Notes: generated from the sequence alone by a model not told the origin. Numbered from the stretch's first letter, positions 8,918 through 18,398 are shown. The stretch: 64,000 nucleotides of DNA from JBGVSA01 sp049840475 (GCA_049840475.1 JASGKX010000001.1:1116001-1180000); one strand, 5' to 3'. Numbers and translations: made by a program.

Positions 8918-9553
8918 ATGAAGCGTCGTAATGTTCTGCAACTTCTGGCTGCAGCCGCCTTCGCCATGAGCGTGGCGCCGTGGGCCGTTGCCCAGGTTGC
9001 TGGCAAGGACTACACCCCGATTTCGCCCGCCCAACCGGGCGGCAGCAATGGTCAGATCGAAATCGTCGAGTTCTTCTCCTACGGCTGCCCGCATTGCTAC
9101 GAGTTCGACCCGCTGCTGTCCAAGTGGCGCGCGCGCCAGCCGGCCGACGTGGTTTTCCATCGCGTGCCTATTTCGTTCGGCAACCCGAAGTGGGCCGACC
9201 TGCAGCGCGTGTTCCTGACCCTGCAGGCGATGAAGATCTCCGATAAGTACGACACCGCCGTGTTTGAAGGCGTACACAAGCAGCGCATCGACTTTTCCAA
9301 CGAAAAGCAGCGCAACGACTGGCTCACCGCTCAGGGCATCGACGTCAAGACGTTCAACGACACGTGGCGTTCGTTCGGCGTGAATGCACAGGTCAAGCGC
9401 TCGGAACAATTGGCCGAGCTCTACAAGATCCAGGGCGTTCCCTCGATGGCGGTGGATGGCCGTTTCATGGCCGCGGGTAACAGCCACGAAGAGCTGCTGC
9501 GTAATACTGATTTGCTGATCAACAAAGCTCGCCTCGAAAAAGGCAAGAAATAA
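8918..9553 (+). CDS. dsbA: Periplasmic thiol:disulfide oxidoreductase DsbA
   Basis: DsbA introduces disulfide bonds into exported proteins and is reoxidised by DsbB. The 211-residue precursor has a signal peptide (MKRRNVLQLL and a hydrophobic stretch ending AVAQ at about 26), a thioredoxin fold with the active site CPHC (C57-C60) in FFSYGCPHCYEFDPLL, and the cis-proline loop GVPSMAVDGRF. It lies 21 bp after the SPOR gene with a clear AGAGGAG ribosome site, so the two are probably cotranscribed; a terminator follows. Confidence 0.95.
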   Translation: MKRRNVLQLLAAAAFAMSVAPWAVAQVAGKDYTPISPAQPGGSNGQIEIVEFFSYGCPHCYEFDPLLSKWRARQPADVVFHRVPISFGNPKWADLQRVFLTLQAMKISDKYDTAVFEGVHKQRIDFSNEKQRNDWLTAQGIDVKTFNDTWRSFGVNAQVKRSEQLAELYKIQGVPSMAVDGRFMAAGNSHEELLRNTDLLINKARLEKGKK

Positions 9554-9579
9554 CCCGATCTAGCCGATAGCATCGACAC

Positions 9580-9611
9580 GGGCCGCGCTTGCCGCGGCCC
9601 TTTCTATTTTT
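9580..9611 (+). terminator. Rho-independent terminator after dsbA
   Basis: The stem GGGCCGCG / CGCGGCCC with a 5-nt loop is followed by TTTCTATTTTT. It sits just before the SDR start, so that gene probably has its own promoter or depends on read-through. Confidence 0.8.
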
Positions 9612-9619
9612 GGGGGATC

Positions 9620-10402
9620 ATGACGACCGATCTGCGTGTATTCATTACCGGTGCCTCCAGCGGCATCGGTCAGGCGCTGGCAAGGCACTACGCTGCCCAG
9701 GGCGCCAGTGTCGGGCTGGTCGCGCGCCGCGTCGGCCTGCTCGACGAATTCGTGGCCGACCTGCCGGGCGGAGCCGATCGCCACATGGTGCTGGCCGCCG
9801 ATGTGACGGATGCCGGCGCGATGCGCCATGTCGCCCAACGCTACATTGCGCGCTTCGGCCTGCCGGACATCGTCATCGCCAACGCCGGCATTTCGGTCGG
9901 CACGCTCACTGGCGAGCCGGGAGACGCGCCGGCCTTCGAAGCGGTGTTGCGCACCAACGTGCTTGGCATGTTCCTGACCTTCCAGCCGTTCGTGACGATG
10001 ATGCAATCGCGCGGTAGTGGTCGATTGGTGGGGATTTCGTCGGTGGCTGGCGTGCGTGGCTTGCCGGGTGCCGGCGCCTATTCGGCGTCCAAGGCCGCTG
10101 CTTCGCGGTATCTGGAAAGCTTGCGAGTGGAAATGGCTGGTACGGGCGTGAAGGTCGTCGATATCCGCCCCGGTTACATCGCCACGCCGATGACTGCGGT
10201 CAATCCGTACTCAATGCCTTTCATCCTGCAACCCGACGAGGCTGCCCGCCGGTTTGCCCGCGCCATCGCGGCCGGGCGGTCGCAGGCGACCATCCCTTGG
10301 CAGATGGGCATCGTTGCACGCGGGCTGGCTGCCCTGCCCAACTGGCTGCATACCGCGCTTTTCTCGCGCGCCAAGCGCAAGCCGCGCGGATTGCCACTCT
10401 GA
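9620..10402 (+). CDS. Short-chain dehydrogenase/reductase (SDR)
   Basis: This 260-residue classical SDR has the nucleotide-binding glycine motif TGASSGIGQALARHYA near the N-terminus, NAGIS at about residue 90, the catalytic Ser in VGISSVAGVRG, and YxxxK in YSASKAAASRYLESL. It presumably oxidises or reduces a hydroxy/keto substrate with NAD(P)(H); the substrate cannot be inferred. It follows SPOR-dsbA, an arrangement conserved in related bacteria. Confidence 0.88.
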   Translation: MTTDLRVFITGASSGIGQALARHYAAQGASVGLVARRVGLLDEFVADLPGGADRHMVLAADVTDAGAMRHVAQRYIARFGLPDIVIANAGISVGTLTGEPGDAPAFEAVLRTNVLGMFLTFQPFVTMMQSRGSGRLVGISSVAGVRGLPGAGAYSASKAAASRYLESLRVEMAGTGVKVVDIRPGYIATPMTAVNPYSMPFILQPDEAARRFARAIAAGRSQATIPWQMGIVARGLAALPNWLHTALFSRAKRKPRGLPL

Positions 10403-10499
10403 AGCCAGTTGGATGCGGAACGGGGGCCGGCAAGGGGGCGGCGCCCCTTCCGGGCTACACTTGGCGATCCTGTCGTCGACCCTCTGCTGACTGAACACC

Positions 10500-11084
10500 A
10501 TGATTGGACGCCTGCGCGGCACGCTGCTCGAAAAGACTCCACCTCAGATCGTCATCGACGCCAGCGGCGTCGGTTATGAAGTCGAAGTACCGATGAGCAC
10601 CTTCTACCATCTGCCGGCGACCGGTCAGACGGTGGAATTGCGCACCCACTTGGCGATTCGCGAAGACGCTCACGTGCTCTACGGTTTTGGCACCGAAGAC
10701 GAGCGCGCGGCTTTCCGCCAATTGCTCAAGATTTCTGGCATCGGCGCACGCACTGCGCTGGCCGTGCTGTCGGGCATGTCGGTTGCGGAACTGGCGCAGG
10801 CCGTGACGCTGCAGGATGCCGCCCGACTGACCAAGGTGCCCGGCATCGGCAAGAAGACCGCCGAGCGCTTACTGCTGGAGCTGCGCGACAAGCTCGCCAA
10901 GGTTCTGCCGATTGCCGGTGTCGCGCTGACCGCTCCGGCCGGCGCGCAGTCCGACATCGTCAATGCGCTGATTGCACTGGGCTACAACGAAAAAGAAGCG
11001 CTAGGCGCGCTCAAGGCACTGCCGCCGGACATCGGCGTGGCCGAAGGTATTCGCGCCGCGCTCAAGTCGCTGTCCAAGGCGTAA
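10500..11084 (+). CDS. ruvA: Holliday junction branch migration protein RuvA
   Basis: RuvA binds four-way junctions and loads the RuvB motor during recombinational repair. The 194-residue protein has the N-terminal OB fold (MIGRLRGTLLEKTPPQIVID), two helix-hairpin-helix motifs (LKISGIGARTALAVLSGM and LTKVPGIGKKTAERLLLELRD) and the C-terminal RuvB-binding domain (DIVNALIALGYNEKEA). It begins a ruvA-yecA-ruvB cluster. Confidence 0.96.
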   Translation: MIGRLRGTLLEKTPPQIVIDASGVGYEVEVPMSTFYHLPATGQTVELRTHLAIREDAHVLYGFGTEDERAAFRQLLKISGIGARTALAVLSGMSVAELAQAVTLQDAARLTKVPGIGKKTAERLLLELRDKLAKVLPIAGVALTAPAGAQSDIVNALIALGYNEKEALGALKALPPDIGVAEGIRAALKSLSKA

Positions 11085-11116
11085 GCTGTCAGATTGCCGT
11101 AAAAGGAACGACCGAA

Positions 11117-11830
11117 TTGAAGCCCTCTCCACACATTCCGCTTACCGACGCTGAATTCGACGCGCTGGACGATTTGCTGGCGCGTTTTCCCGATGCGCCC
11201 TCGCTCGAAGAGCTCGATGGGCTGATGTGCGCCATCGCCATTGGACCGCAAGAGGTCCCGGCCGAAGAATGGCTGACCGCCGCCCTTGGCGCGCAGGATC
11301 TGGCGAACGTCGCGGCCGACGACATCCAGCGTGTGCTGGCGTTGGTGCGTCGTCATGAGGTGACCATTGCCACCGGGCTGCGCGAGGACTGGTCGGGTGT
11401 GACGGCCGAAGAAGGGCCAGACGCGATGTACTTTCCGCTGCTCGATGACCCCAAGCAGAGCGGTTTTCCGCTCGCCGAAGGCTGGGCGCGCGGTTTCCAG
11501 GCTGGCCTCGACTGGCTGGAGGACGCGCACATCGATGCGCTCGAAGAAGACGCGCAGGCGATGCAGGTGCTGAACATGATCGGCGCACTCGATTCGGGCG
11601 AACTGCAAGGCGGCAAGCGCTTGACCGACGCGCAGCGCGACGAGGTCGTGCCCGCCATGGCCGCCGGGCTGCAGTATCTGTATGCCTTCTGGCGCGGTTG
11701 GGTGCGCGTGACGAACGCACCGCGCGAGCCATACCGCGCTGACGCCGTTCCGGGGCGTAACGACCCTTGCCCGTGCGGTAGTGGTCGCAAGTTCAAGAAA
11801 TGCCACGGCGCGCCCGACCGGATGCACTGA
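11117..11830 (+). CDS. YecA/UPF0149-family protein with C-terminal SEC-C zinc motif
   Basis: The 237-residue protein has an acidic UPF0149 helical domain (PLTDAEFDALDDLLARF, LEELDGLMCAIAIGP) and a C-terminal SEC-C motif, GRNDPCPCGSGRKFKKCHG, which binds zinc with CxC...C/H ligands as in the SecA tail. The start is TTG at 11117, chosen because AAAGGAACG lies at the right distance upstream and no ATG is close. It is inserted between ruvA and ruvB, which are usually adjacent. UPF0149 function is poorly known; some members contact ribosomes or Sec components. Confidence 0.85.
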   Translation: MKPSPHIPLTDAEFDALDDLLARFPDAPSLEELDGLMCAIAIGPQEVPAEEWLTAALGAQDLANVAADDIQRVLALVRRHEVTIATGLREDWSGVTAEEGPDAMYFPLLDDPKQSGFPLAEGWARGFQAGLDWLEDAHIDALEEDAQAMQVLNMIGALDSGELQGGKRLTDAQRDEVVPAMAAGLQYLYAFWRGWVRVTNAPREPYRADAVPGRNDPCPCGSGRKFKKCHGAPDRMH

Positions 11831-11939
11831 CGATGTACTGCCGGCATGCCGCGCTATGCCGCATGCCGTGCCGGCCCACCACTTTGATGTACCGTTGCCA
11901 TTGCCGCGCCTGGCGCGATTGCCGACGACACGTATCCAC

Positions 11940-12995
11940 ATGATCGAAACCGACAGCCTCCAACCCGGCCGCCTTGTCTCGCCAGGCCAGGCCACCGCGC
12001 AGGAAGATGCCATCGAGCGCGCGCTGCGCCCCAAGCGCCTGGCCGATTACGTCGGCCAGCAGAAGATCCGCGAGCAACTGGAAATCTTCATCCACGCCAC
12101 CAAGAACCGTGGCGAAGCGCTCGACCATGTGCTGCTGTTCGGCCCGCCCGGGCTGGGCAAGACTACGCTGGCCAACATCATCGCGGCCGAACTGGGCGTG
12201 AATCTGCGCCAGACTTCCGGCCCTGTGCTGGAGCGTGCGGGCGATCTGGCTGCGCTGCTCACCAACCTTGAACCGCACGACGTGCTGTTCATCGACGAAA
12301 TCCACCGCCTCTCGCCCGTGGTGGAAGAAATCCTCTACCCCGCGCTGGAGGACTTCCAGATCGACATCATGATCGGCGAAGGGCCGGCCGCGCGGTCGGT
12401 CAAGCTCGATCTGCCGCCTTTCACACTGGTGGGGGCGACGACGCGTGCCGGCATGCTGACCAATCCGTTGCGCGACCGTTTCGGTATCAATGCGCGGCTG
12501 GAGTTCTACACACCGCAGGAGCTAGCGCTGATCGTGTCGCGCTCGGCAGGCCTGCTGGGCGTGGCCATCGACGACGAAGGCGCGTTCGAAATCGCTCGCC
12601 GCGCGCGCGGTACGCCGCGGATTGCCAACCGCCTGCTGCGTCGCTGCCGCGACTATGCCGAAGTGCGCGCCGACGGCCGCATCGAAAAAGCTGTGGCAGA
12701 TGCAGCGCTGACCATGCTGGATGTTGACTCCCTTGGCCTCGACCTAATGGACCGCAAGCTGCTTGGTGCCATGCTGGAGAAGTTCTCCGGCGGCCCGGTC
12801 GGCCTGGACAACCTCGCCGCTGCCATTGGCGAAGCGCCAGACACTATCGAAGACGTGCTCGAACCGTATTTGATCCAGCAAGGCTATCTGCAGCGCACGC
12901 CGCGCGGGCGCGTGGCTACGCCGAGCATCTGGCGTCACTTCGGGCTGGCTGCACCGCGCACTTCGCCCAACAACGATCTGTTCGACGGAAGCTGA
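11940..12995 (+). CDS. ruvB: Holliday junction branch migration ATPase RuvB
   Basis: RuvB is the hexameric AAA+ motor that drives branch migration with RuvA. The 351-residue protein has RPKRLADYVGQQKIREQL near residue 30, Walker A GPPGLGKTTLANI, Walker B DVLFIDEIHRL, sensor GATTRAGMLTNPLRDRFG with an arginine finger, and the C-terminal winged helix (GYLQRTPRGRVATPSIWRHF). The start is ATG 11940 (MIETDSLQPG). The next gene begins 1 bp after its stop. Confidence 0.96.
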   Translation: MIETDSLQPGRLVSPGQATAQEDAIERALRPKRLADYVGQQKIREQLEIFIHATKNRGEALDHVLLFGPPGLGKTTLANIIAAELGVNLRQTSGPVLERAGDLAALLTNLEPHDVLFIDEIHRLSPVVEEILYPALEDFQIDIMIGEGPAARSVKLDLPPFTLVGATTRAGMLTNPLRDRFGINARLEFYTPQELALIVSRSAGLLGVAIDDEGAFEIARRARGTPRIANRLLRRCRDYAEVRADGRIEKAVADAALTMLDVDSLGLDLMDRKLLGAMLEKFSGGPVGLDNLAAAIGEAPDTIEDVLEPYLIQQGYLQRTPRGRVATPSIWRHFGLAAPRTSPNNDLFDGS

Positions 12996-12996
12996 T

Positions 12997-13753
12997 ATGG
13001 GTGACAAGGTCGAGAACGGCGCGTCCCAGGCGCGCCTGGCGGTGCTGATCGATGCTGACAACGCATCGGCCGCCATTATCGAAGGGCTGATTGCTGAGAT
13101 CGCCAATTACGGCGTGGCGAGCGTCAAGCGTATCTACGGCGATTGGACGACGCCAAACCTCTCGAGCTGGAAGGCGTCGCTGCTCGACTACTCCATCGTG
13201 CCGATCCAGCAGTTTCGCTATACGGTGGGCAAGAACGCCACCGACAGCGCCATGATCATCGACGCCATGGACCTCATGTACACGGGGCGCTTCGATGGCT
13301 TTTGCCTGGTGTCGTCGGATTCCGACTTCACGCGGCTGGCGGCGCGAATCCGTGAAGAAGGGCTGATGGTTCTACGGCTTTGGTGAGCGCAAGACGCCAA
13401 AACCCTTCGTATCGGCATGTCATAAGTTCATCTATACCGACGTCCTGCACGAAACCGAAGAAACCGCCAGTCCCGCCACGCGCACAAAGCGCGCCAAAGA
13501 GCTTTCAGGCGATGCCCGCCTGATCAACCTGATCCGCTCGGCCATCGAAGCCCGCGCGGACGAAGACGGCTGGGCACATCTGGGCGCGACCGGCAGCGCC
13601 ATTGCGCAGGCGTCGCCCGAATTCGACGCGCGTAACTACGGTTTCTCGCGTCTGTCTGAATTGATGCGTGCGATATCGCTATTCGAGGTTGTCGAGCGCC
13701 CGCTCGGCAATGGCAAGGCGATTTTCGTCCGGGACAAGCGTAAGAAGCGCTGA
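12997..13753 (+). pseudogene. NYN-domain / OST-HTH (LOTUS) protein, interrupted by a 1-base insertion
   Basis: The first frame (12997-13386) encodes an N-terminal NYN/PIN-like nuclease domain with acidic metal-site residues (LAVLIDADNASA, DSAMIIDAMDLM, LVSSDSDFTRLAARI) and then ends abruptly as LMVLRLW. In the next frame, from about 13369 to the stop at 13753, the sequence continues as YGFGERKTPKPFVSACHKF and on to an OST-HTH-like C-terminal domain (RLINLIRSAIEARA, FSRLSELMRAISLFEVVE). Removing one T at 13370-13371 restores a 251-residue protein. It abuts ruvB with 1 bp. Either a real frameshift or a sequencing error is possible; the family is thought to act on RNA. Confidence 0.8.
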
Positions 13754-13949
13754 CCTCCCTTCTCTTGCTTGATCCTGGGAATTACTTCTTCAGGCGTGCG
13801 AAAAATGATGCGCCGATGTCAGCCTCTGGGAAGCCCCCGACGGATGCCACCGTCGTTTGAGTCTGTGCAGATTTTCGCGGATACCGATCGTCATACTGCC
13901 CGATTCGCCTTGCTCGCAAGGTGTTTTGTGAATGACGAAAGAGGTCGGT

Positions 13950-14837
13950 ATGAACGATCAGGACAAGGAACAGCATTGGGTCGCAGGGTGCGTCATATTG
14001 CTGGCATGCATACTCGCAATCGGCATCGCCGTCGCGGCGGCGATATATCACTTACGCACACCAGCCGCTGATGTGGTGACCGCGCCGGCTGTGCCCGCTG
14101 CACAGCGAGCCTTCAGCGCCGGCACGCTGGACATCGACTTCGTTGATGGTGTGTTGACCCTGAGCGGGCAAGTGCCAGATGAAGACACCAAGCGCCGAAT
14201 CCTGGCCAGCGCACAAGCAGCGTTTGGCACAGATGAGGTCAAGGATGGCTTGCAGGTTGTCGCGGGGAGTCAGAATGTCTGGTGGAAAAAGCGTCCGCTC
14301 GACATCTTTGCCCGTCTGCGCCAATTGCCCGAGTTCTGGCTTGGTTTGCACGGTGAGCAGGTAGCCTTCAAAGCCAACATCGCCAACGAGGAAACCAGGC
14401 TTTCCATTCTCGAATGGCTGCGCGCTGCCTTTGCTGACGACATTGCGCTGGATGAGTCCGGCATTACCGTGGATGCTGGGCAGGTTGCTATTGCGCTTGA
14501 TTCCGACGTGCTGCTCAATGAGCATATTGAATTCCCCTCTGGCAGCGCGCAGATTCCGGATGAGGTCACAGCGCGCTTGCAGCTCATTGCTCGCGTGCTC
14601 AAGGACGACGATCGTGTCGTTCGTATCGTTGGCCACACCGACAATACTGGTGACGCCGATGGCAACATGCGCTTGTCGCTGCAGCGCGCCCAGGCCGTCG
14701 TGGATCACCTCATCAAAGAGGGCGTGCCGGCCGACTATCTGCGTGCCGAAGGCATGGGTCAGGAAAAACCCATTGCCGACAATGCGACAGACGAGGGGCG
14801 GCAGAAGAATCGACGCATCGAATTCGTGTCGGCCTGA
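13950..14837 (+). CDS. OmpA-family protein with BON-like domains
   Basis: The 295-residue protein is anchored by one N-terminal membrane helix (WVAGCVILLACILAIGIAV). A BON-like repeat follows (LDIDFVDGVLTLSGQVPDEDT), with a second degenerate one (EQVAFKANIANEETRLSILEW), and then a C-terminal OmpA peptidoglycan-binding domain (VVRIVGHTDNTGDADGNMRL, LRAEGMGQEKPIADN). The start at 13950 is preferred because AAAGAGGTCGGT precedes it; ATG 13932 is in frame. The layout resembles BON-OmpA proteins such as mycobacterial ArfA. A role in linking membrane to cell wall is inferred. Confidence 0.85.
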   Translation: MNDQDKEQHWVAGCVILLACILAIGIAVAAAIYHLRTPAADVVTAPAVPAAQRAFSAGTLDIDFVDGVLTLSGQVPDEDTKRRILASAQAAFGTDEVKDGLQVVAGSQNVWWKKRPLDIFARLRQLPEFWLGLHGEQVAFKANIANEETRLSILEWLRAAFADDIALDESGITVDAGQVAIALDSDVLLNEHIEFPSGSAQIPDEVTARLQLIARVLKDDDRVVRIVGHTDNTGDADGNMRLSLQRAQAVVDHLIKEGVPADYLRAEGMGQEKPIADNATDEGRQKNRRIEFVSA

Positions 14838-14924
14838 GTACTCAACTATGATAGGCGGGTGAGATGCACATGCGCCGATAGCCGTCCTGTCTGCCGCACT
14901 GCATCCGATACTTGTAGAGACACC

Positions 14925-14946
14925 GGGCGCACATGTGTGTGCGCCC
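14925..14946 (+). terminator. Hairpin between the OmpA-family gene and sulP
   Basis: A perfect 9-bp stem, GGGCGCACA / TGTGCGCCC, with a 4-nt loop lies about 85 bp after the stop. No T-run follows directly (TTTTT occurs at about 14962), so the terminator role is only probable. Confidence 0.45.
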
Positions 14947-15000
14947 ACGGTTTCTGGCGCATTTTTGATGTCACGGGCTTGATTGCGAACGAGAGCGACC

Positions 15001-16713
15001 ATGTTGCAAAAGCTGTCGGTCTGGATTCCCGGATTGCCGGAACTGATGCATTACTCGCGCAAGGACGTACGGGCCGATCTCATCGCCGGCATTTCGGTGG
15101 CCACCGTCGCCTTGCCAGTGTGCATTGCCTACGCACAACTGGCTGGTTTCAGCCCGGTCGTAGGGCTCTACAGTGCGATCCTTCCGATGATCGCCTACGC
15201 CTTGTTCGGCTCGTCTCGCCAACTCATCGTTGGCCCCGACGCCGCAACCTGCGCCATGATCTCGGCCGCGCTCATGCCGCTGGCCGGCAACGATCCCGAG
15301 CACTACCACGCGCTGGCCATTTCTCTCACGCTGATCACAGGTCTGCTGTGCATCATCGCTGGCCGCCTGAGGCTGGGTTTTCTGGCTGATTTGCTGTCCA
15401 GCCCGATCTTGATCGGCCTGCTCAACGGCGTGGCAGTCACCATCATCATCGGGCAGTTGGGCAAGATCGGCGGCTTCACGCTACAGGGCAAGGACGTCAT
15501 TGGCCAACTGATTTCGGCTTGGCGTCATCTCACCTTTCTGCATCTGCCGACGGTATTGCTTTCAGCAGGTCTATGCGTTCTGTATATCGTGCTGCGACGC
15601 GCGTGGCGCAAAGGCCCAACGGCGTTGATCGTGGCGGTGGTGGCGATCGGGTTGAACGTGCTGCTTGGTCTTTCGGCGCAGGGTGTTGCCACCGTCGGTG
15701 AGATTCCGTCGTCGGTGCCGCGCCTGCATTGGCCTTCTCTCCCGCATGAAGAATGGGGCTCGATCCTGCCAGCGGCAGCGCTGCTGGCCTTCGTGAGCTT
15801 CAGCAGCGGCATGCTGACGGCGCGTAGCTTTGCCGCGCGTAATGGCTACACGGTGGACGGCAACCGTGAGCTTGTCGCGTTCGGCATCGTCGATATCGTC
15901 TCGGCCCTGTCGCAGGGTTTTGCCGTGACGGGGGCGGACTCGCGCACGGCCGTCAATGACGCCGCAGGTGGGCGCACACGCATGGCGCAGGTCTTCGGCT
16001 CACTGGCGATCCTGTTGGCGCTGTTGTTCCTGACCGGACCGCTCGCCTTGTTGCCGACAGCGGCGCTGGGCGTGATTCTTGTGTTCGCGTCGCTTGGGCT
16101 GATGAATCTTTCGGCCTATCCTCGGTTGTGGAGGTTTTCGCGGGCCGAGTGCGGCATTGCGATCGGCACCTTTGCGGGCGTCGTGCTGATCGGCGTGATG
16201 CCGGGCATCGTGCTGGCGATCACCCTGGCGTTACTGAGCTTTCTGCATCGCATCGCGCGCCCCGCGGACTATGTACTTGGCGTGGCAACCGACGGTGAAT
16301 TGCACGCGATGAGTTTCCATTCGGACGCCAAGACCGAGCCGGGCCTTCTGGCTTATCGGTTCGTGGCGCCGCTGATCTTCTTCAACGCCCCGCATTTTCG
16401 GCAGCGGGTCGAAGAGCTCATCGACGCGGCCGAGGTGCCCGTGCGCTGGGTGCTGATCGATGGTTATCCCATCAGTCACGTCGATCTGACCGGCGCCCAG
16501 TTGCTCGCGGAGATGGCCGACGAACTCGGTCGCCGCGGCATCACGCTGGCTTTCAGCGGACGCAGGAATGAAATCCTGGCGTGGCTGGAGTTGCGGCATC
16601 TCTCGCAGCGTGACCTCAAAGTGAAGCTCTTCCCCAGTCGCCGGACAGCGATGACGGCGTTTCGCGAGGCGCGCGAAAACGGCTTCGTCGATATCGGTGA
16701 AGATCGCGCCTGA
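15001..16713 (+). CDS. SulP-family anion transporter with STAS domain
   Basis: The 570-residue inner-membrane permease has the SulP signature early on (LIAGISVATVALPVCIAYAQLAG, which places conserved residues of the anion pocket), around ten to fourteen hydrophobic segments, GADSRTAVNDAAGGRTRMAQ in mid-protein, and a C-terminal cytoplasmic STAS domain from about residue 440 (LIFFNAPHFRQRVEELIDAA, VLIDGYPISHVDLTGAQLL). Family members carry sulfate, bicarbonate or dicarboxylates; the substrate is not clear here. An in-frame ATG at 14983 is less well placed. Confidence 0.9.
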   Translation: MLQKLSVWIPGLPELMHYSRKDVRADLIAGISVATVALPVCIAYAQLAGFSPVVGLYSAILPMIAYALFGSSRQLIVGPDAATCAMISAALMPLAGNDPEHYHALAISLTLITGLLCIIAGRLRLGFLADLLSSPILIGLLNGVAVTIIIGQLGKIGGFTLQGKDVIGQLISAWRHLTFLHLPTVLLSAGLCVLYIVLRRAWRKGPTALIVAVVAIGLNVLLGLSAQGVATVGEIPSSVPRLHWPSLPHEEWGSILPAAALLAFVSFSSGMLTARSFAARNGYTVDGNRELVAFGIVDIVSALSQGFAVTGADSRTAVNDAAGGRTRMAQVFGSLAILLALLFLTGPLALLPTAALGVILVFASLGLMNLSAYPRLWRFSRAECGIAIGTFAGVVLIGVMPGIVLAITLALLSFLHRIARPADYVLGVATDGELHAMSFHSDAKTEPGLLAYRFVAPLIFFNAPHFRQRVEELIDAAEVPVRWVLIDGYPISHVDLTGAQLLAEMADELGRRGITLAFSGRRNEILAWLELRHLSQRDLKVKLFPSRRTAMTAFREARENGFVDIGEDRA

Positions 16714-16827
16714 GTCCCCCGCATAGGGGCACACGCGGCTTGTACGGCGCAAGCTTGCAGGATCAAGCCTTTCCTTGAAGGCTGCTGCGGCGCGATAATA
16801 GTCCTTTTGCCGTAACGCCTACCCGAA

Positions 16828-18348
16828 ATGTCCTCTGCCTGTCCCGACTATCTCGAAAGAATCCTCAACGCCCAAGTGTACGACGTGGCCATTGAAACGC
16901 CGCTCGACCTGGCCGCCAACCTTTCGCGACGCGTGGACAACCGAATTTACCTGAAGCGCGAAGACATGCAGCCCGTCTTCTCCTTCAAGCTGCGCGGCGC
17001 GTACAACAAAATGTCCAAGCTCTCGCCCGAGCAGCTTGCGCGTGGCGTGATCTGCGCTTCGGCCGGCAACCATGCCCAAGGCGTGGCGCTGTCGGCACAG
17101 AAGATGGGCGTGCGCGCGGTCATCGTCATGCCCACCACTACGCCACAGATCAAGGTTGACGCTGTGCGCGCCCGTGGCGGCGAGGCCGTGCTGGCCGGCG
17201 AGTCGTTCGACGAGGCCTATGCGCACGCCGTCGAGCTTGGCGAACGCGAAGGGCTGACTTTCGTGCATCCCTACGACGACCCCGAAGTCATCGCCGGGCA
17301 AGGCACCATCGGCATGGAGATCCTGCGTCAGCACGCCGGCCCCATCGACGCTGTGTTCTGCGCGATCGGCGGCGGCGGTCTCATCGCTGGCGTGGCTGCC
17401 TATATCAAGCGCTTGCGTCCGCACACCCGCGTCATCGGCGTCGAAACGGTAGACGCCGACGCCATGAAGCGTTCGCTCGAAGCCGGCGAGCGTGTGCGCC
17501 TGCAAACGGTCGGCCTGTTTGCGGACGGCACGGCGGTGAAGTTTGTCGGAGAGGAAACCTTCCGCGTCTGCCAGCAGTATGTGGACCAGGTCATCCTTGT
17601 CGACAACGACGCCATCTGCGCGGCTATCAAGGACGTCTTTGAAGACACCCGCTCGATTCTCGAACCTTCCGGCGCGCTGGCTCTGGCAGGTGCCAAGGCG
17701 TGGCTTGCACGAGAAGGCGCGCACGGGCGCGCGGTCGTGGCCGTCGCCAGCGGTGCCAACACCAACTTTGATCGTCTGCGCTTCGTTGCCGAGCGTGCCG
17801 AGGTGGGCGAACAGCGCGAAGCCGTGCTGGCCGTGACGATCCCCGAGAAGCCGGGCAGCTTCCGCCTGTTCTGCAGCCTGCTCGGCGATCGCAACGTCAC
17901 CGAATTCAACTACCGCTACGCCGATTCACAGAACGCCCATATCTTTGTGGGCGTGACGATCCAGGATCGCACCGAGCTTGCTCGTCTGGTGGAATCACTC
18001 CAACAGCACGACCTGCCGGCGGTTGATTTGTCCAACGACGAACTGGCCAAGTCGCACGTGCGCTACATGGTCGGCGGGCGCGCGCCGCAGGTCGACAACG
18101 AGCGCATCTACCGTTTCAGCTTCCCCGAGCGCCCCGGCGCCCTGATGCGCTTTCTCGACAACCTGCATACCGATTGGAACATCAGCCTGTTCCACTATCG
18201 CAATCACGGCTCGGACTTCGGCCGCGTACTGGTCGGCATGCAGGTTCCGCCGCAGGATCAGGCAGAGTTCCAGGACTTCCTCGACCGTCTTGGTTACGAG
18301 GCTGTGGAAGAAACGGATAACCCGGCCTACAAGTTGTTCCTCGGATAA
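16828..18348 (+). CDS. ilvA: Threonine ammonia-lyase, biosynthetic (threonine dehydratase)
   Basis: IlvA deaminates threonine to 2-oxobutanoate, the first step toward isoleucine. In 506 residues there is a fold-type II PLP catalytic domain, with the PLP lysine in FSFKLRGAYNKM (K54), SAGNHAQGVALSA, and the phosphate-binding loop AIGGGGLIAGVAAY. Two C-terminal ACT-like regulatory domains follow (LAVTIPEKPGSFRLFCSLLG and RFSFPERPGALMRFLDNL), the arrangement of the isoleucine-inhibited biosynthetic form. A hairpin separates it from the convergent gene. Confidence 0.95.
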   Translation: MSSACPDYLERILNAQVYDVAIETPLDLAANLSRRVDNRIYLKREDMQPVFSFKLRGAYNKMSKLSPEQLARGVICASAGNHAQGVALSAQKMGVRAVIVMPTTTPQIKVDAVRARGGEAVLAGESFDEAYAHAVELGEREGLTFVHPYDDPEVIAGQGTIGMEILRQHAGPIDAVFCAIGGGGLIAGVAAYIKRLRPHTRVIGVETVDADAMKRSLEAGERVRLQTVGLFADGTAVKFVGEETFRVCQQYVDQVILVDNDAICAAIKDVFEDTRSILEPSGALALAGAKAWLAREGAHGRAVVAVASGANTNFDRLRFVAERAEVGEQREAVLAVTIPEKPGSFRLFCSLLGDRNVTEFNYRYADSQNAHIFVGVTIQDRTELARLVESLQQHDLPAVDLSNDELAKSHVRYMVGGRAPQVDNERIYRFSFPERPGALMRFLDNLHTDWNISLFHYRNHGSDFGRVLVGMQVPPQDQAEFQDFLDRLGYEAVEETDNPAYKLFLG

Positions 18349-18361
18349 TCTCGCCAGAGAT

Positions 18362-18389
18362 GCCAACGCCGCGTCGCCGTGGCGTTGGC
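18362..18389. terminator. Hairpin between convergent ilvA and the GtrII-like gene
   Basis: The stem GCCAACGCC / GGCGTTGGC with a 10-nt loop sits in the 50-bp gap between two converging genes. It lacks a T-run on either strand. Confidence 0.5.
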
Positions 18390-18398
18390 GGCGGTGAA

